Source: WQXF01 sp031553615 (lineage in GTDB: Bacteria > Bacillota > Clostridia > Christensenellales > Aristaeellaceae). From it: a stretch of 64,000 nucleotides of DNA. The notes under the pieces were generated by a model. It made no database searches. It was not told where the DNA came from and saw only the letters and a program-made list of their open reading frames with translations. Both the position numbers and the translations under genes were made by a program. Shown here piece after piece: positions 7,492 to 15,343 of this stretch. Each line of letters begins with the position of its first letter. Positions within the stretch are counted from its first letter, which is position 1. The stretch spans positions 1-64,000 of the forward strand of contig JAVBLJ010000011.1 in assembly GCA_031553615.1 (NCBI GenBank). Direction: 5' to 3'.

Positions 7492-8805
7492 CTAGGGAAT
7501 AAGCACCTGCTGACCTTCCAGCAGCGATCCGGCGTAGGTAGGCCTGATGTAAGCGGCCTTTCCATCGTGGGAGATGACCGTGACGGGCACGAACATCTGG
7601 CCCGTTCCGTCCGATACCACCACGCCCCGCATGCCGCCCTGCTCGATAACCGCCTCAATCGGCACCGAAAGCCCATCCACATACTCGCCCACCACCATGC
7701 GGCAGGTACGGATGTTTAGCATGGGCACCACGCTGGCGTTGACCTGCATGCGCACCAATATTTCGCTACCCAAGCGGGTGGAGGAAAGCACCGTGGCATC
7801 GATAAGGTAGTTTTCAAACCCTTCCGGCTGCATCTTGTATGCCTGGCCTTCAGCGGGAGCCCATTCGCGGCTGTCGCACAGCAGCAGCACGTACCACACC
7901 TCCGGGTTCACCGTTCGGTAGATCGGCTGGCGGCCGCGGGCGGCAATGTCCATCTCCAGCTGTTGCCCCGCCAGCACCGCGCGTACCTGGGCGGGCGTCA
8001 GGCTGGCAAACGTCTGGGAATTGACGGTGGTCTCATATCCATCGGTGTAGAAGCTGACCAAGCAATCGCTGGTCGCGGGGAAAGTGGTGGTCCAGCTTTC
8101 GATTTTGCGCTCTTGGCTGCGCTCACTCTCGTAGTACGATATGAGCGTATTATCGTCGGGAAAGGCGCTGCGCAGGTGTTCCTTGCGCGCCTGCAGCGCA
8201 TCCTTCAGCTGTTTCTCCAGGTTGTTGAAGCTGCCCTGACCCGCGCGCTGCACCAGCGTGCGCACCTCCTGCGAAAGCGAGGAGATGGTGTCCTCCAGCT
8301 TGCTCAACTCCGGATCGCCGTAGTTCCGGCTCATCTTCTCGCGGTGATAGCTCTGTATCTCGGTGCGCGCCTTGTTCAGGCGGTCGATCTCGATTTGATT
8401 GTATCCTGCCGAATACACCGAGCAAAGCGTGCTATTCTTGGTCACCATCGCGCCTTCGTCGGCAATAAACTTGATGCTGGTAATGCTCTCGGCGGCAATC
8501 AGCGTTTCATCGCGCGCGATGACGGCTTGCCCCTGGTATTGGCTGCCCAACGGGTTCTTGCCCACCGTAACCAGGCTGCCGCGCCGGTAGCTCCCGCTCC
8601 CCCCGCTCAACAGCAGGTAGGCGATGGCGATGATCAGCGCGAACGCAAGCAAAAACAGGTAGAAGCGCGGATGAATGGTCGTGCGCGGGCGGAAAGGGCT
8701 TTTCTGCTGCACGGGTCTGCCTGGCTGCCGAGGCGGCAAGGGTCGCTGCGCGTACGGCCCCTTCGGGTTCTGCCCGGGGTACTGTCCGTTCGGATTTTGA
8801 TACAA
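7492..8805 (-). CDS. HlyD-like single-pass membrane adaptor protein
   Basis: A 437-residue protein starting with TTG seven bases after a GGGGGGG site. A basic proline-rich cytosolic tail (residues 1-45, QNPNGQYPG repeats) precedes one transmembrane helix (about 48-67). The extracytoplasmic part has a split biotinyl-lipoyl-like region (TLIAAESITSIKFIADEGAMV), a coiled coil (about 150-235) and a C-terminal beta barrel domain, the layout of HlyD/RND periplasmic adaptor proteins. No exporter gene is adjacent. Homologues are often found upstream of yggS-sepF in clostridia, so a division or cell-wall role is plausible but inferred. Confidence 0.75.
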   Translation of the reverse strand: MYQNPNGQYPGQNPKGPYAQRPLPPRQPGRPVQQKSPFRPRTTIHPRFYLFLLAFALIIAIAYLLLSGGSGSYRRGSLVTVGKNPLGSQYQGQAVIARDETLIAAESITSIKFIADEGAMVTKNSTLCSVYSAGYNQIEIDRLNKARTEIQSYHREKMSRNYGDPELSKLEDTISSLSQEVRTLVQRAGQGSFNNLEKQLKDALQARKEHLRSAFPDDNTLISYYESERSQERKIESWTTTFPATSDCLVSFYTDGYETTVNSQTFASLTPAQVRAVLAGQQLEMDIAARGRQPIYRTVNPEVWYVLLLCDSREWAPAEGQAYKMQPEGFENYLIDATVLSSTRLGSEILVRMQVNASVVPMLNIRTCRMVVGEYVDGLSVPIEAVIEQGGMRGVVVSDGTGQMFVPVTVISHDGKAAYIRPTYAGSLLEGQQVLIP

Positions 8806-8840
8806 GCCACCGCCCCCCCTTTCCGCATTGATAGAATGCG

Positions 8841-9758
8841 TTACTCGTCTGTCTCCCGCGAACTCGGAGCAATCACCCAAAGGTGGTGGTTGCGCCCGCC
8901 GATGCGCGGCTCGTAATGCTCCAGTACATCCAGACCGGGCAATTGATCGAACACATCGCTCAGCGTGCCTTCGGGCGCAAGCAACACTGCACGTCCGCCC
9001 GGTTTTACGATGCGTTGCACCTCCAGCAGCACCGCTCGCGCTTCGCCCTGCCCCTGAGGCTGCACGCGGCCCACCAGCGCATCCGCCGATGCGTCGGTCG
9101 CCTGCGCGCAAGCCGCCAAGCTCGCGCGGCTGGATACCGAGGCGCAGCCCGAGGTGCGCAGCGCCTGCGCCAACCGCTCCTCGCCGCCCAGGCAGAGCGC
9201 GCTCTTGCCCCCGGCCTTGGCCAGCGCGGCCATGGCGGCGCACAGACCGGAGCGCAGCGCCGAGCCCGAAGCCTTCTCATTTTTGCGCGCGGCAAGCCTC
9301 CAGACGAAAACCGTGGCCCGGTCGCCGCAGCGGATCAGCCAAAGCTCCACATCGGGCCGCTCTCGGTAAGCGCGCATGCCGGTGTGCTCGGCGATCACCT
9401 GCTCCAGCAGCGCAAGGTAGCGCATATCCACGGAAACCAGCTGATCGCGCTGCATGGTGACGATGCGAAAGCGTTTGCCCGCCAGCGCATCGAACGGCAT
9501 GCGATCCAGCCAATCGCCCGCCAGCAGCAGCTTTTTGACTGCGGCATCGAGGTCGGGCAACCCGCGCAATGTATGCAGCACCAAAAAGACGTTGTGAAGG
9601 TACGGAAAGTTGGGTGTTTGATCGGCGCGGAAAGTCACCGCGCCCTCGCCGGACCATTCGAGCACCACGCCGGACTCCCGCCGGAGCTGGTTTTCCACCG
9701 CATGTTCCATGCCGGGCACGCAGGTGGCATAATATGTTTTCTTCATCGCGCCATCCAT
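8841..9758 (-). CDS. THUMP-domain, methyltransferase-like protein
   Basis: A protein of about 305 residues. The N-terminus (KKTYYATCVPGMEHAVENQL) matches the start of THUMP-containing RNA methyltransferases such as Trm14/RlmL-like proteins, which position an enzyme on RNA. The C-terminal part (about 180-300) resembles a Rossmann methyltransferase with a late strand region (VKPGGRAVLLAP), but I do not see a clear glycine-rich SAM motif or a catalytic DPPF/NPPY motif, so activity is doubtful. The start is uncertain: ATG at 9758 or 9746 gives the usual THUMP N-terminus, while an upstream GTG at 9812 would include a repeated GGTGAACC sequence. Confidence 0.6.
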   Translation of the reverse strand: MDGAMKKTYYATCVPGMEHAVENQLRRESGVVLEWSGEGAVTFRADQTPNFPYLHNVFLVLHTLRGLPDLDAAVKKLLLAGDWLDRMPFDALAGKRFRIVTMQRDQLVSVDMRYLALLEQVIAEHTGMRAYRERPDVELWLIRCGDRATVFVWRLAARKNEKASGSALRSGLCAAMAALAKAGGKSALCLGGEERLAQALRTSGCASVSSRASLAACAQATDASADALVGRVQPQGQGEARAVLLEVQRIVKPGGRAVLLAPEGTLSDVFDQLPGLDVLEHYEPRIGGRNHHLWVIAPSSRETDE

Positions 9759-9794
9759 TTTCTTTAGAATTCGTTTTTGGGGATTTTTATGGTT

Positions 9795-9820
9795 CACCTT
9801 TTTAGGGTTCACCTTTTGTG
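9795..9820. repeat. Two tandem copies of a 15-bp unit at a gene start
   Basis: On the minus strand GGTGAACC followed by TAAAAA occurs twice in a row, with only an A/C change at the junction. Each copy contains a possible GTG start codon and an AAGG-like sequence, which makes the start of the THUMP gene ambiguous. Confidence 0.5.
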
Positions 9821-9830
9821 TCTCGTTCGC

Positions 9831-9860
9831 TTGTTATTTGTCTTTAGTTAGTGGTATAGT
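9831..9860 (+). promoter_or_regulatory. Promoter for the glycosylasparaginase gene
   Basis: TTGTTA, 18 bases, TATAGT with an extended TGG before the -10. The -10 lies in the left half of the palindrome 9851-9867, shared with the divergent promoter. Confidence 0.45.
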
Positions 9861-9867
9861 ATACCAC
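9851..9867. promoter_or_regulatory. Perfect palindrome containing two divergent -10 boxes
   Basis: GTGGTATA-G-TATACCAC. The same bases provide TATAGT rightward and TATACT leftward, so RNA polymerase can presumably use only one direction at a time. Confidence 0.6.
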
Positions 9868-9886
9868 AATTTCATGATTTCATCAA
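9858..9886 (-). promoter_or_regulatory. Promoter for the THUMP-domain gene
   Basis: On the minus strand TTGATG, 17 bases, TATACT, an excellent sigma-A match. The predicted transcription start near 9851 lies just upstream of the GTG (9812) and ATG (9758) start candidates. Confidence 0.7.
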
Positions 9887-9946
9887 CGGCGCGTTGTCTG
9901 GAAGCATCGCACAAAAAATGGCACAAAAAAAACGGAGGATATCGGC

Positions 9947-10849
9947 ATGGCGTATGCGATGATTGGCACCTGGGAAATGGCGATGGAGGGGATGAGCGTC
10001 GCGCATCCGATGATGGCTGGAGGCGCGCCGGTGGAACGGGCGGTGGAGGAAGCGATCGCCCTCGTCGAGGCCAACCCGAACTTCGATTCGGTGGGCTACG
10101 GCGGGCTGCCCAATCGCGAGGGCGAGGTAGAGCTCGATGCCGCCTACATGGATGGCGGCACGCTGAGCTTCGGCGCGGTGATGGGCGTGCGCAGGATTCA
10201 GAGCCCGATCCGGGTAGCGCGCAGCCTGGTGGGTCGGCGCACCGATTGCCTGCTGTGCGGCCCCGGCGCGGAGCACTATGCACGCGAAGCAGGCTTTGCC
10301 GAGCGCGATATGCGCACCGAGCCCTCGCAGGCGCGTTGGGCCGAGGAAAAACGCAGGCTGGAGGGCGGCGGCGAGCGCAACGACACCGAGCAGCGCTATT
10401 GGGGGCACGATACCGTCTGCATGATCGGTCTGGACGAGCAGGGCCGCATGGGGGTGGGCGTATCGACCTCCGGTCTGTTTATGAAACAACCGGGACGCAT
10501 CGGCGACAGCCCGATCATTGGCTCAGGCTTCTATTGCGATAGCGAGGTGGGCGGAGCCGCGGCCACCGGCCTGGGCGAGTTCATCATGCGTGGCTGCCTC
10601 TCGTTCGAGATCGTGCGCGCCATGCGCGACGGCCTCACGCCCCAGGAGGCGTGCGAGCGCGCGGCGCGGGAGCACATGCGCTCCCAGCGCAGACGCGGGC
10701 AACCGATTGAAGAGTTCGCCGTGATCGCGCTGGATGCCCAGGGCCGCTTCGGCGCGGCGGGCTCGGTCTTAAGCTTCCCCTACGTGACGTTCAATTCCGC
10801 GCAGGCACCCGCCTTGAACCGCGTCGATGGGATTGTGCTGCCGGAATAA
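9947..10849 (+). CDS. Glycosylasparaginase / isoaspartyl peptidase family hydrolase
   Basis: A 300-residue Ntn hydrolase. Family motifs are clear: VGYGGLPNREGEVELDAAYM near the N-terminus, and the cleavage site GHDTVCMI with Thr156 as the predicted autoprocessing nucleophile, followed by STSGLFMKQPGRIGDSPIIG. The enzyme hydrolyses the N-acetylglucosaminyl-asparagine bond or beta-aspartyl peptides. No signal peptide is present, so it should be cytosolic. The residue two after the nucleophile is Cys where Gly is more common (DTVG/DTIG). ATG at 9947 follows CGGAGG. It stands alone, divergent from the THUMP gene. Confidence 0.88.
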   Translation: MAYAMIGTWEMAMEGMSVAHPMMAGGAPVERAVEEAIALVEANPNFDSVGYGGLPNREGEVELDAAYMDGGTLSFGAVMGVRRIQSPIRVARSLVGRRTDCLLCGPGAEHYAREAGFAERDMRTEPSQARWAEEKRRLEGGGERNDTEQRYWGHDTVCMIGLDEQGRMGVGVSTSGLFMKQPGRIGDSPIIGSGFYCDSEVGGAAATGLGEFIMRGCLSFEIVRAMRDGLTPQEACERAAREHMRSQRRRGQPIEEFAVIALDAQGRFGAAGSVLSFPYVTFNSAQAPALNRVDGIVLPE

Positions 10850-10898
10850 ACAAGGCCGAGAGGATTTCGCTCCCATATTTCGCGAAGGGCGCGGCGTT

Positions 10899-11882
10899 TT
10901 ACGCCTGCGCCTCGTTCGTGATGCTCCGCAGGCAATCGCGCATTTCGAGCTGGGTCTCCATGTGGTTGACCGCCGCGCGCATCTTGGCCGCGCCGGGCAG
11001 CCCCTTCAGGTACCAGCCGATGTGCTTGCGCATCTCGGGCACGGCGGCGTGCTCGCCCTTCCACTCGACCATCATGCCCAGGTGGCGCTCCGCGGTGGCC
11101 ATGCGCTCGGCTAGGCTCACCGCCTGCGCGGGCAGGCCACGCAATGCCCGCAGTGCATCGGCGAATATCCAGGGGTTGCCCATGGCTCCCCGGCCAATGG
11201 CGACGCCATCGCAGCCCGATTGCGCAATGCGCGCCGCCACGTCGGCCCCGGTGAAAATGTCGCCATTGCCCAGCACGGGGATGCGAAGCGCGGCTTTGAT
11301 CTCCGCGATCGCCGCCCAATCCGCCTCACCCGCATAGAATTGATCGCGAGTACGCCCGTGCACCGTCACCGCCACCGCGCCGCTCTCCTGCATCAAGCGC
11401 GCAAACGCCAACCCGTTGCGGTCGCCCTGCTCCCAGCCCAGGCGCATCTTGACCGTCACCGGCACCGGCACGGCCCGCGCCAACGCTTCCAGAACGCGCG
11501 CCGCCAACGCGGGCGAACGCATCAGCGCGCTGCCCGCACCCTCGCGCACGATCTTGGGGGCCGGGCAACCCATATTGAGATCGATCAGGCAGAAATCGTG
11601 CTTGTCCAGCAGACGGCGCGCCGCTTCGGCCACCACCTCGGGCTCCGAGCCAAAGAGCTGCAGCGCCGTAGGCCCGGAGCTGGGCAAGGTGAGCAGCAGG
11701 TCGCGCTGGGCACGATTGTCGGCAGGCGCACACAGCGTACCCTTGGCGCTCACCATTTCGGTGACGGTCAGTGCCGCGCCCTGCTCGCGGCAAAGCAAAC
11801 GAAAAGGAGCGTCGGTCACGCCCGCCATTGGCGCAAGCACCGCTCCTTCCGCAAATTGCAATGTACCAATGCGTATACTCAT
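10899..11882 (-). CDS. dus: tRNA-dihydrouridine synthase (DusB-like)
   Basis: A 327-residue FMN-dependent TIM barrel that reduces uridine in the tRNA D-loop. Motifs: LAPMAGVTDAPFR (FMN binding), NMGCPAPKI with the catalytic Cys, VKMRLGW, HGRTRDQFYAG, GNGDIF and GRGAMGNPW. A helical C-terminal domain follows. ATG at 11882 overlaps the stop of the upstream membrane-protein gene by four bases. Upstream extension of the frame is rejected because it reads through that gene. Confidence 0.92.
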   Translation of the reverse strand: MSIRIGTLQFAEGAVLAPMAGVTDAPFRLLCREQGAALTVTEMVSAKGTLCAPADNRAQRDLLLTLPSSGPTALQLFGSEPEVVAEAARRLLDKHDFCLIDLNMGCPAPKIVREGAGSALMRSPALAARVLEALARAVPVPVTVKMRLGWEQGDRNGLAFARLMQESGAVAVTVHGRTRDQFYAGEADWAAIAEIKAALRIPVLGNGDIFTGADVAARIAQSGCDGVAIGRGAMGNPWIFADALRALRGLPAQAVSLAERMATAERHLGMMVEWKGEHAAVPEMRKHIGWYLKGLPGAAKMRAAVNHMETQLEMRDCLRSITNEAQA

Positions 11883-12421
11883 GGGCCGGCCAACGCCTCC
11901 ACCATCTGCATGCCTGATATCTTCCATTGGCCGTTGGTGCGCGCCAGCGTGACCTGGTAGCGGGCCTTTTGCCAGCGCGGAGGATCGACGGCCCCCTCGC
12001 CCTGCGCAGCAATCACCGCGTCGCGGCGACTGGCCTTGACCTTGCCGTCGATGCTGGGCACGTCCTCCACCACGGTGGCGCGCGCCACGATTTCCCAGGG
12101 CCAGCTCCACACCCACTCCAGCTGCATGGTATGCTCATACCCGCGAACGTCGTAGGCCGCGTAGGGCGATTGCTCCGACATGCCCACGCGCAGCAGTTGA
12201 TCGTTTTGCAAAAATTCGCTGCGGAAAAATTTGGTCAGCTCGGTCGGGTCCTTTTGCACCAGCACCACCCCGGCGCGGGCAGAAAGACCATCCTGCAGCA
12301 GGATGTATATATTGGCCGTGTTCATGGCCAAGTAAAACGAGACGATGAGCACACCTGCGATTACGGTAACCCAAAAGAGGCGGGTGGCAATGAACCACAG
12401 AAAGCGCCGCAAATACCGCAC
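11879..12421 (-). CDS. Membrane-anchored protein of unknown function
   Basis: A 180-residue protein with one N-terminal membrane helix (about residues 8-33, FIATRLFWVTVIAGVLIVSF) and an extracytoplasmic domain of about 145 residues ending in a beta-rich segment (ARYQVTLARTNGQWKISGM) typical of small NTF2-like or cystatin-like folds. It is co-transcribed with dus. I do not recognise the family. Confidence 0.7.
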   Translation of the reverse strand: MRYLRRFLWFIATRLFWVTVIAGVLIVSFYLAMNTANIYILLQDGLSARAGVVLVQKDPTELTKFFRSEFLQNDQLLRVGMSEQSPYAAYDVRGYEHTMQLEWVWSWPWEIVARATVVEDVPSIDGKVKASRRDAVIAAQGEGAVDPPRWQKARYQVTLARTNGQWKISGMQMVEALAGP

Positions 12422-12467
12422 ATCTCAACCCCCTCAGCGTGGCGCAGCGCGCCGGAATCCTGCGCAT

Positions 12468-12496
12468 AGTATACCGCCTCGTGGGCCGCAAGTCCA
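12468..12496 (-). promoter_or_regulatory. Promoter for the membrane protein-dus pair
   Basis: On the minus strand TGGACT, 17 bases, TATACT. It starts transcription about 40 bases upstream of the coding start at 12421. Confidence 0.6.
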
Positions 12497-12607
12497 GCAC
12501 GGGTTCAGAAAACCAGCGCAGGCCTCGGAAATCCGCATCGCGCTTCGCGAATTCTGCATCAAATTCTTTATGAAATCTACGGGCTTTCTGCGGATTTTCA
12601 CAGGATT

Positions 12608-12638
12608 TTGCTTGTAAATCAACAGGATTTGGTATACT
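12608..12638 (+). promoter_or_regulatory. Promoter for the CNNM/CorC gene
   Basis: An extended -10 TGGTATACT (TATACT at 12633-12638). The -35 is weaker: TTGCTT with a 19-base spacer or TTGTAA with 15. Transcription would start near 12645, giving a leader of about 150 bases. Confidence 0.5.
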
Positions 12639-12655
12639 ATTATCTTCGGTGGCTC

Positions 12656-12712
12656 ACAAAGCGCTCCTTGCGCGACCCAAATCCGCACCGGTCCGCACGC
12701 AAAACGCTTTGT
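12656..12712 (+). other. Long-range inverted repeat in the leader of the CNNM/CorC gene
   Basis: ACAAAGCG (12656-12663) pairs exactly with CGCTTTGT (12705-12712), closing a 41-base GC-rich loop at the beginning of the predicted transcript. It suggests a folded leader. I could not assign it to a known riboswitch class. Confidence 0.35.
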
Positions 12713-12791
12713 CGCCATACGATACTCGGGAATCATAACCCGTGAATCCGAAACGGATACCAAAGCCAATTGGCCCAAAAGGGAAAGGAAG

Positions 12792-14138
12792 ATGATAGTG
12801 GACGACCCCTTACCTATGCAGATGTTGCTGCAACTAATCCTCATTTTGCTCAACGCATTCTTTGCTTGCACCGAAATCGCTGTGCTCTCCTCCAATGAAA
12901 ACAGGCTGCGCAAATCGGCCGAGGAGGGCAAGAGCGGCGCGACGCGGCTCGTTTCCCTCCTCCAAGACCCCGCAAAATTCCTAGCGACCATCCAAATCGG
13001 CATCACGTTGGCCGGATTCCTGAGCAGCGCATTCGCCGCCAGCAACTTCGCGGACAAGCTGGTGGGCATGCTGATCGGCTGGGGCGTGGGCATCGCACCG
13101 AAAACACTCCATACGTTTTCCGTTATCGCGATCACGCTGATCCTCTCGTTTTTCACGCTGGTGCTGGGCGAACTGGTGCCCAAACGCGTGGCCATGCAGA
13201 AGCCGGAGAGGATCGCCATGGCGGTGGCGCACATCATTTACGTAATCGCCAAGGCAACCGCGCCGGTGGTGTGGTTGCTGACGGCCTCCACCAACGGCAT
13301 CCTCCGTCTCTTCGGCGTGGACCCCACCAAGAAGGATGCCAGCGTAACCGAAGAAGAAATCCGCATGATGCTGGATTTAGGCGAAGAGACCGGCAGCATC
13401 GCGCCCGACGAGGGCGAGATGATCGACAACGTGCTGGCCCTGGGCAGCAAGACCGCCGTCGAGCTGATGACGCACCGCACCAACGCCACGGTGCTCTGGC
13501 TAGAGGACGACGCGGCCACCTGGGAGCAGACCATCGTCGAATCCACACATTCGCGCTATCCGGTGTGCGATGAGGACATCGATACCGTGGTGGGCATATT
13601 GCACGTGCGCGATTTCTTTTGCAACCAGCGGGCACCCAAGCCGATGCCCGTGCGCACCCTGCTGCGCAATGCCTACTTCGTGCCCGAAACCGCGCAGGCC
13701 GACGTGCTGCTGCGCGAAATGAAGCGCACCAAGAACCACCTGGCCATCGTGGTGGATGAGTACGGCGGCACCAGCGGCCTCGTGTCCATGGAAGATTTGC
13801 TCGAAGAGATCGTGGGCCAAATCGAGGATGAGCACGACCTGGAGGACCCGGACATCATCAGCCTGGGCGACAACCGCTGGCGCGTGAGCGGCAGTATGTC
13901 CATCGACGATTTGGCCGATGCCATGAGCGTCACCTTCCCCGAGGGCGATTACGATACGCTGGGCGGCATGATCTTCGCGCAGATGAACGCCATTCCCGAA
14001 GATGGAGCCACGCCCGAGCTGGACATCGCAGGCCTGCACATGCGGGTGTCCGAGCTGGCCGACCACCGCGTCGCCTGGGTCGAAATCACGCTGGCCGAGT
14101 GCAAGCCGGAGGACGAGGGCGAAGAGGACGAGGAGTAA
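12792..14138 (+). CDS. CNNM/CorC (hemolysin C) family membrane protein
   Basis: A 448-residue protein. Residues about 10-200 form the DUF21 transmembrane domain (four hydrophobic segments, FFACTEIAVLSSNENRLRK); about 215-335 is a CBS pair (HSRYPVCDEDIDTVVGILHV; LAIVVDEYGGTSGLVSMEDL); about 350-435 is the CorC_HlyC domain. Such proteins act in magnesium or other divalent cation homeostasis. ATG at 12792 follows AAAGGAAG; the leader is about 150 bases and folded. A strong terminator follows. A very acidic tail (DEGEEDEE) ends the protein. Confidence 0.9.
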   Translation: MIVDDPLPMQMLLQLILILLNAFFACTEIAVLSSNENRLRKSAEEGKSGATRLVSLLQDPAKFLATIQIGITLAGFLSSAFAASNFADKLVGMLIGWGVGIAPKTLHTFSVIAITLILSFFTLVLGELVPKRVAMQKPERIAMAVAHIIYVIAKATAPVVWLLTASTNGILRLFGVDPTKKDASVTEEEIRMMLDLGEETGSIAPDEGEMIDNVLALGSKTAVELMTHRTNATVLWLEDDAATWEQTIVESTHSRYPVCDEDIDTVVGILHVRDFFCNQRAPKPMPVRTLLRNAYFVPETAQADVLLREMKRTKNHLAIVVDEYGGTSGLVSMEDLLEEIVGQIEDEHDLEDPDIISLGDNRWRVSGSMSIDDLADAMSVTFPEGDYDTLGGMIFAQMNAIPEDGATPELDIAGLHMRVSELADHRVAWVEITLAECKPEDEGEEDEE

Positions 14139-14205
14139 CCGCCTACGGTATGCTAACCTTGCCCTCCCAAGCAGCCAATACGCACGTCCATACACGCAGA
14201 AAAAG

Positions 14206-14250
14206 CCTGTTTCAAGCGCAGCAATGCGCTTGAAACAGGTTTCTTTCTTT
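14206..14250. terminator. Bidirectional intrinsic terminator
   Basis: A perfect 15-bp stem (CCTGTTTCAAGCGCA, GCAA loop) followed by TTTCTTTCTTT on the plus strand, and by CTTTTTC on the minus strand. It ends both the CNNM/CorC gene and the convergent lysR-type gene. Confidence 0.9.
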
Positions 14251-14296
14251 CGACCATGCAAGCCTTTTTATGCGCTCTCTCGTAGATGGAGCAGCA

Positions 14297-15181
14297 TCAC
14301 GCACAAAAACCCTTGATGAACTCCCGCGCCGCATGCGGCAGCGGCACATCGCGGTGGGTCACCATGCCAATGGCGCGCGAAGGGATGGGCGGATCGAGCT
14401 CCACCTGCCGCAGCACGCCGCCGGAGAGCTGCGGCGCGATGAACTCCGCCACCGCCGCCGCCACGCCCAGGCCGCTCAGCGCAAATTCCACCAGCAAATC
14501 CAGGCTGCCCAGCTCGATCTCCGGCACCCAGAGCACGCCGTGCGCAGCCGCCTGCGCATCCAGCGAGCGGCGCGAGGAGCTGTCGCCCTCCAGCAAAATG
14601 AGCGGCAGCTTCGCCAAATCCTGCCAGCGCACCAGCCCTTGTAGTTCCGGGAAAAATCGGGGATGATACACAAAGCAATCGTGCACCCGAGCGATTTCGC
14701 GCACCACGTAGGTCTCGGGAATCTCCATGGGCAGGTTCACCAGGCCGATGTCGGCCTCCCCGCGCGCCAGCAGCGCCATGGTCTCGCTGGAGGTTCGGTT
14801 GGTCACGCGGATACCCACCGCCGGGTGCGCGTGGTGAAAACGCTCCAGGCGAGGCAACAGCCAGTGCTTGCAGAGCGTATCGCTCGCGCCGATGCGCAGC
14901 TGACCTCCGGTGAGCTCGCGCAGCTGATCGAAGTGCCCTTGGGCAGCGCCGATCAGCGAAAGCGCCTGATCGATGTAGCGGTAGAGCATCTCCCCCTCTT
15001 GGGTCAGCGAAACGCCCTTGGCATGCCGGATGAGCAGCTGGGCCCCCAGCTGCTGCTCCAGCTGGCGTATGGTCTGGCTGACCGCCGGTTGGCTGACCGA
15101 AAGCGTGCGCGAAGCCTGCGATATGCTGCCCCGCTGCGCCACCTCCCGGAAGGTTCGGTACCAATCCAGGGTGATATTCAT
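14297..15181 (-). CDS. LysR family transcriptional regulator
   Basis: A 294-residue regulator: N-terminal winged helix-turn-helix (about residues 1-60; GSISQASRTLSVSQPAVSQT) and a LysR substrate-binding domain (about 90-290). It is divergent from the CofE-like ligase, the usual arrangement of a LysR gene and its target. An inverted repeat with spacing typical of LysR sites lies between them at 15217-15242. The closest described group by pattern is the CysL/CbbR-like set, but the effector cannot be read from sequence. Confidence 0.92.
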   Translation of the reverse strand: MNITLDWYRTFREVAQRGSISQASRTLSVSQPAVSQTIRQLEQQLGAQLLIRHAKGVSLTQEGEMLYRYIDQALSLIGAAQGHFDQLRELTGGQLRIGASDTLCKHWLLPRLERFHHAHPAVGIRVTNRTSSETMALLARGEADIGLVNLPMEIPETYVVREIARVHDCFVYHPRFFPELQGLVRWQDLAKLPLILLEGDSSSRRSLDAQAAAHGVLWVPEIELGSLDLLVEFALSGLGVAAAVAEFIAPQLSGGVLRQVELDPPIPSRAIGMVTHRDVPLPHAAREFIKGFCA

Positions 15182-15216
15182 CCGCCCGGCCTCCCATTAG
15201 AAAAATCGATACAAGG

Positions 15217-15242
15217 CATAAGTAACATCAATTTGACTTATG
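15217..15242. promoter_or_regulatory. Predicted LysR-type operator
   Basis: CATAAG-N14-CTTATG, a symmetric site containing ATAAG/CTTAT arms. It overlaps the -35 box of the CofE-like gene, fitting control by the divergent LysR protein. Confidence 0.55.
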
Positions 15243-15261
15243 TCGCCGCGCACAGTATACT
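15233..15261 (+). promoter_or_regulatory. Strong promoter for the CofE-like gene
   Basis: TTGACT, 17 bases, TATACT. The leader is about 75 bases. Its -35 is inside the predicted LysR operator. Confidence 0.75.
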
Positions 15262-15343
15262 GCTCTCGGGCGCGGAAAGCAACTGCCCCGCGTATCCCCT
15301 TGCCCCTCCCCAAAAAGCTCGTAAAGCAAAGGATGGTATCAGC

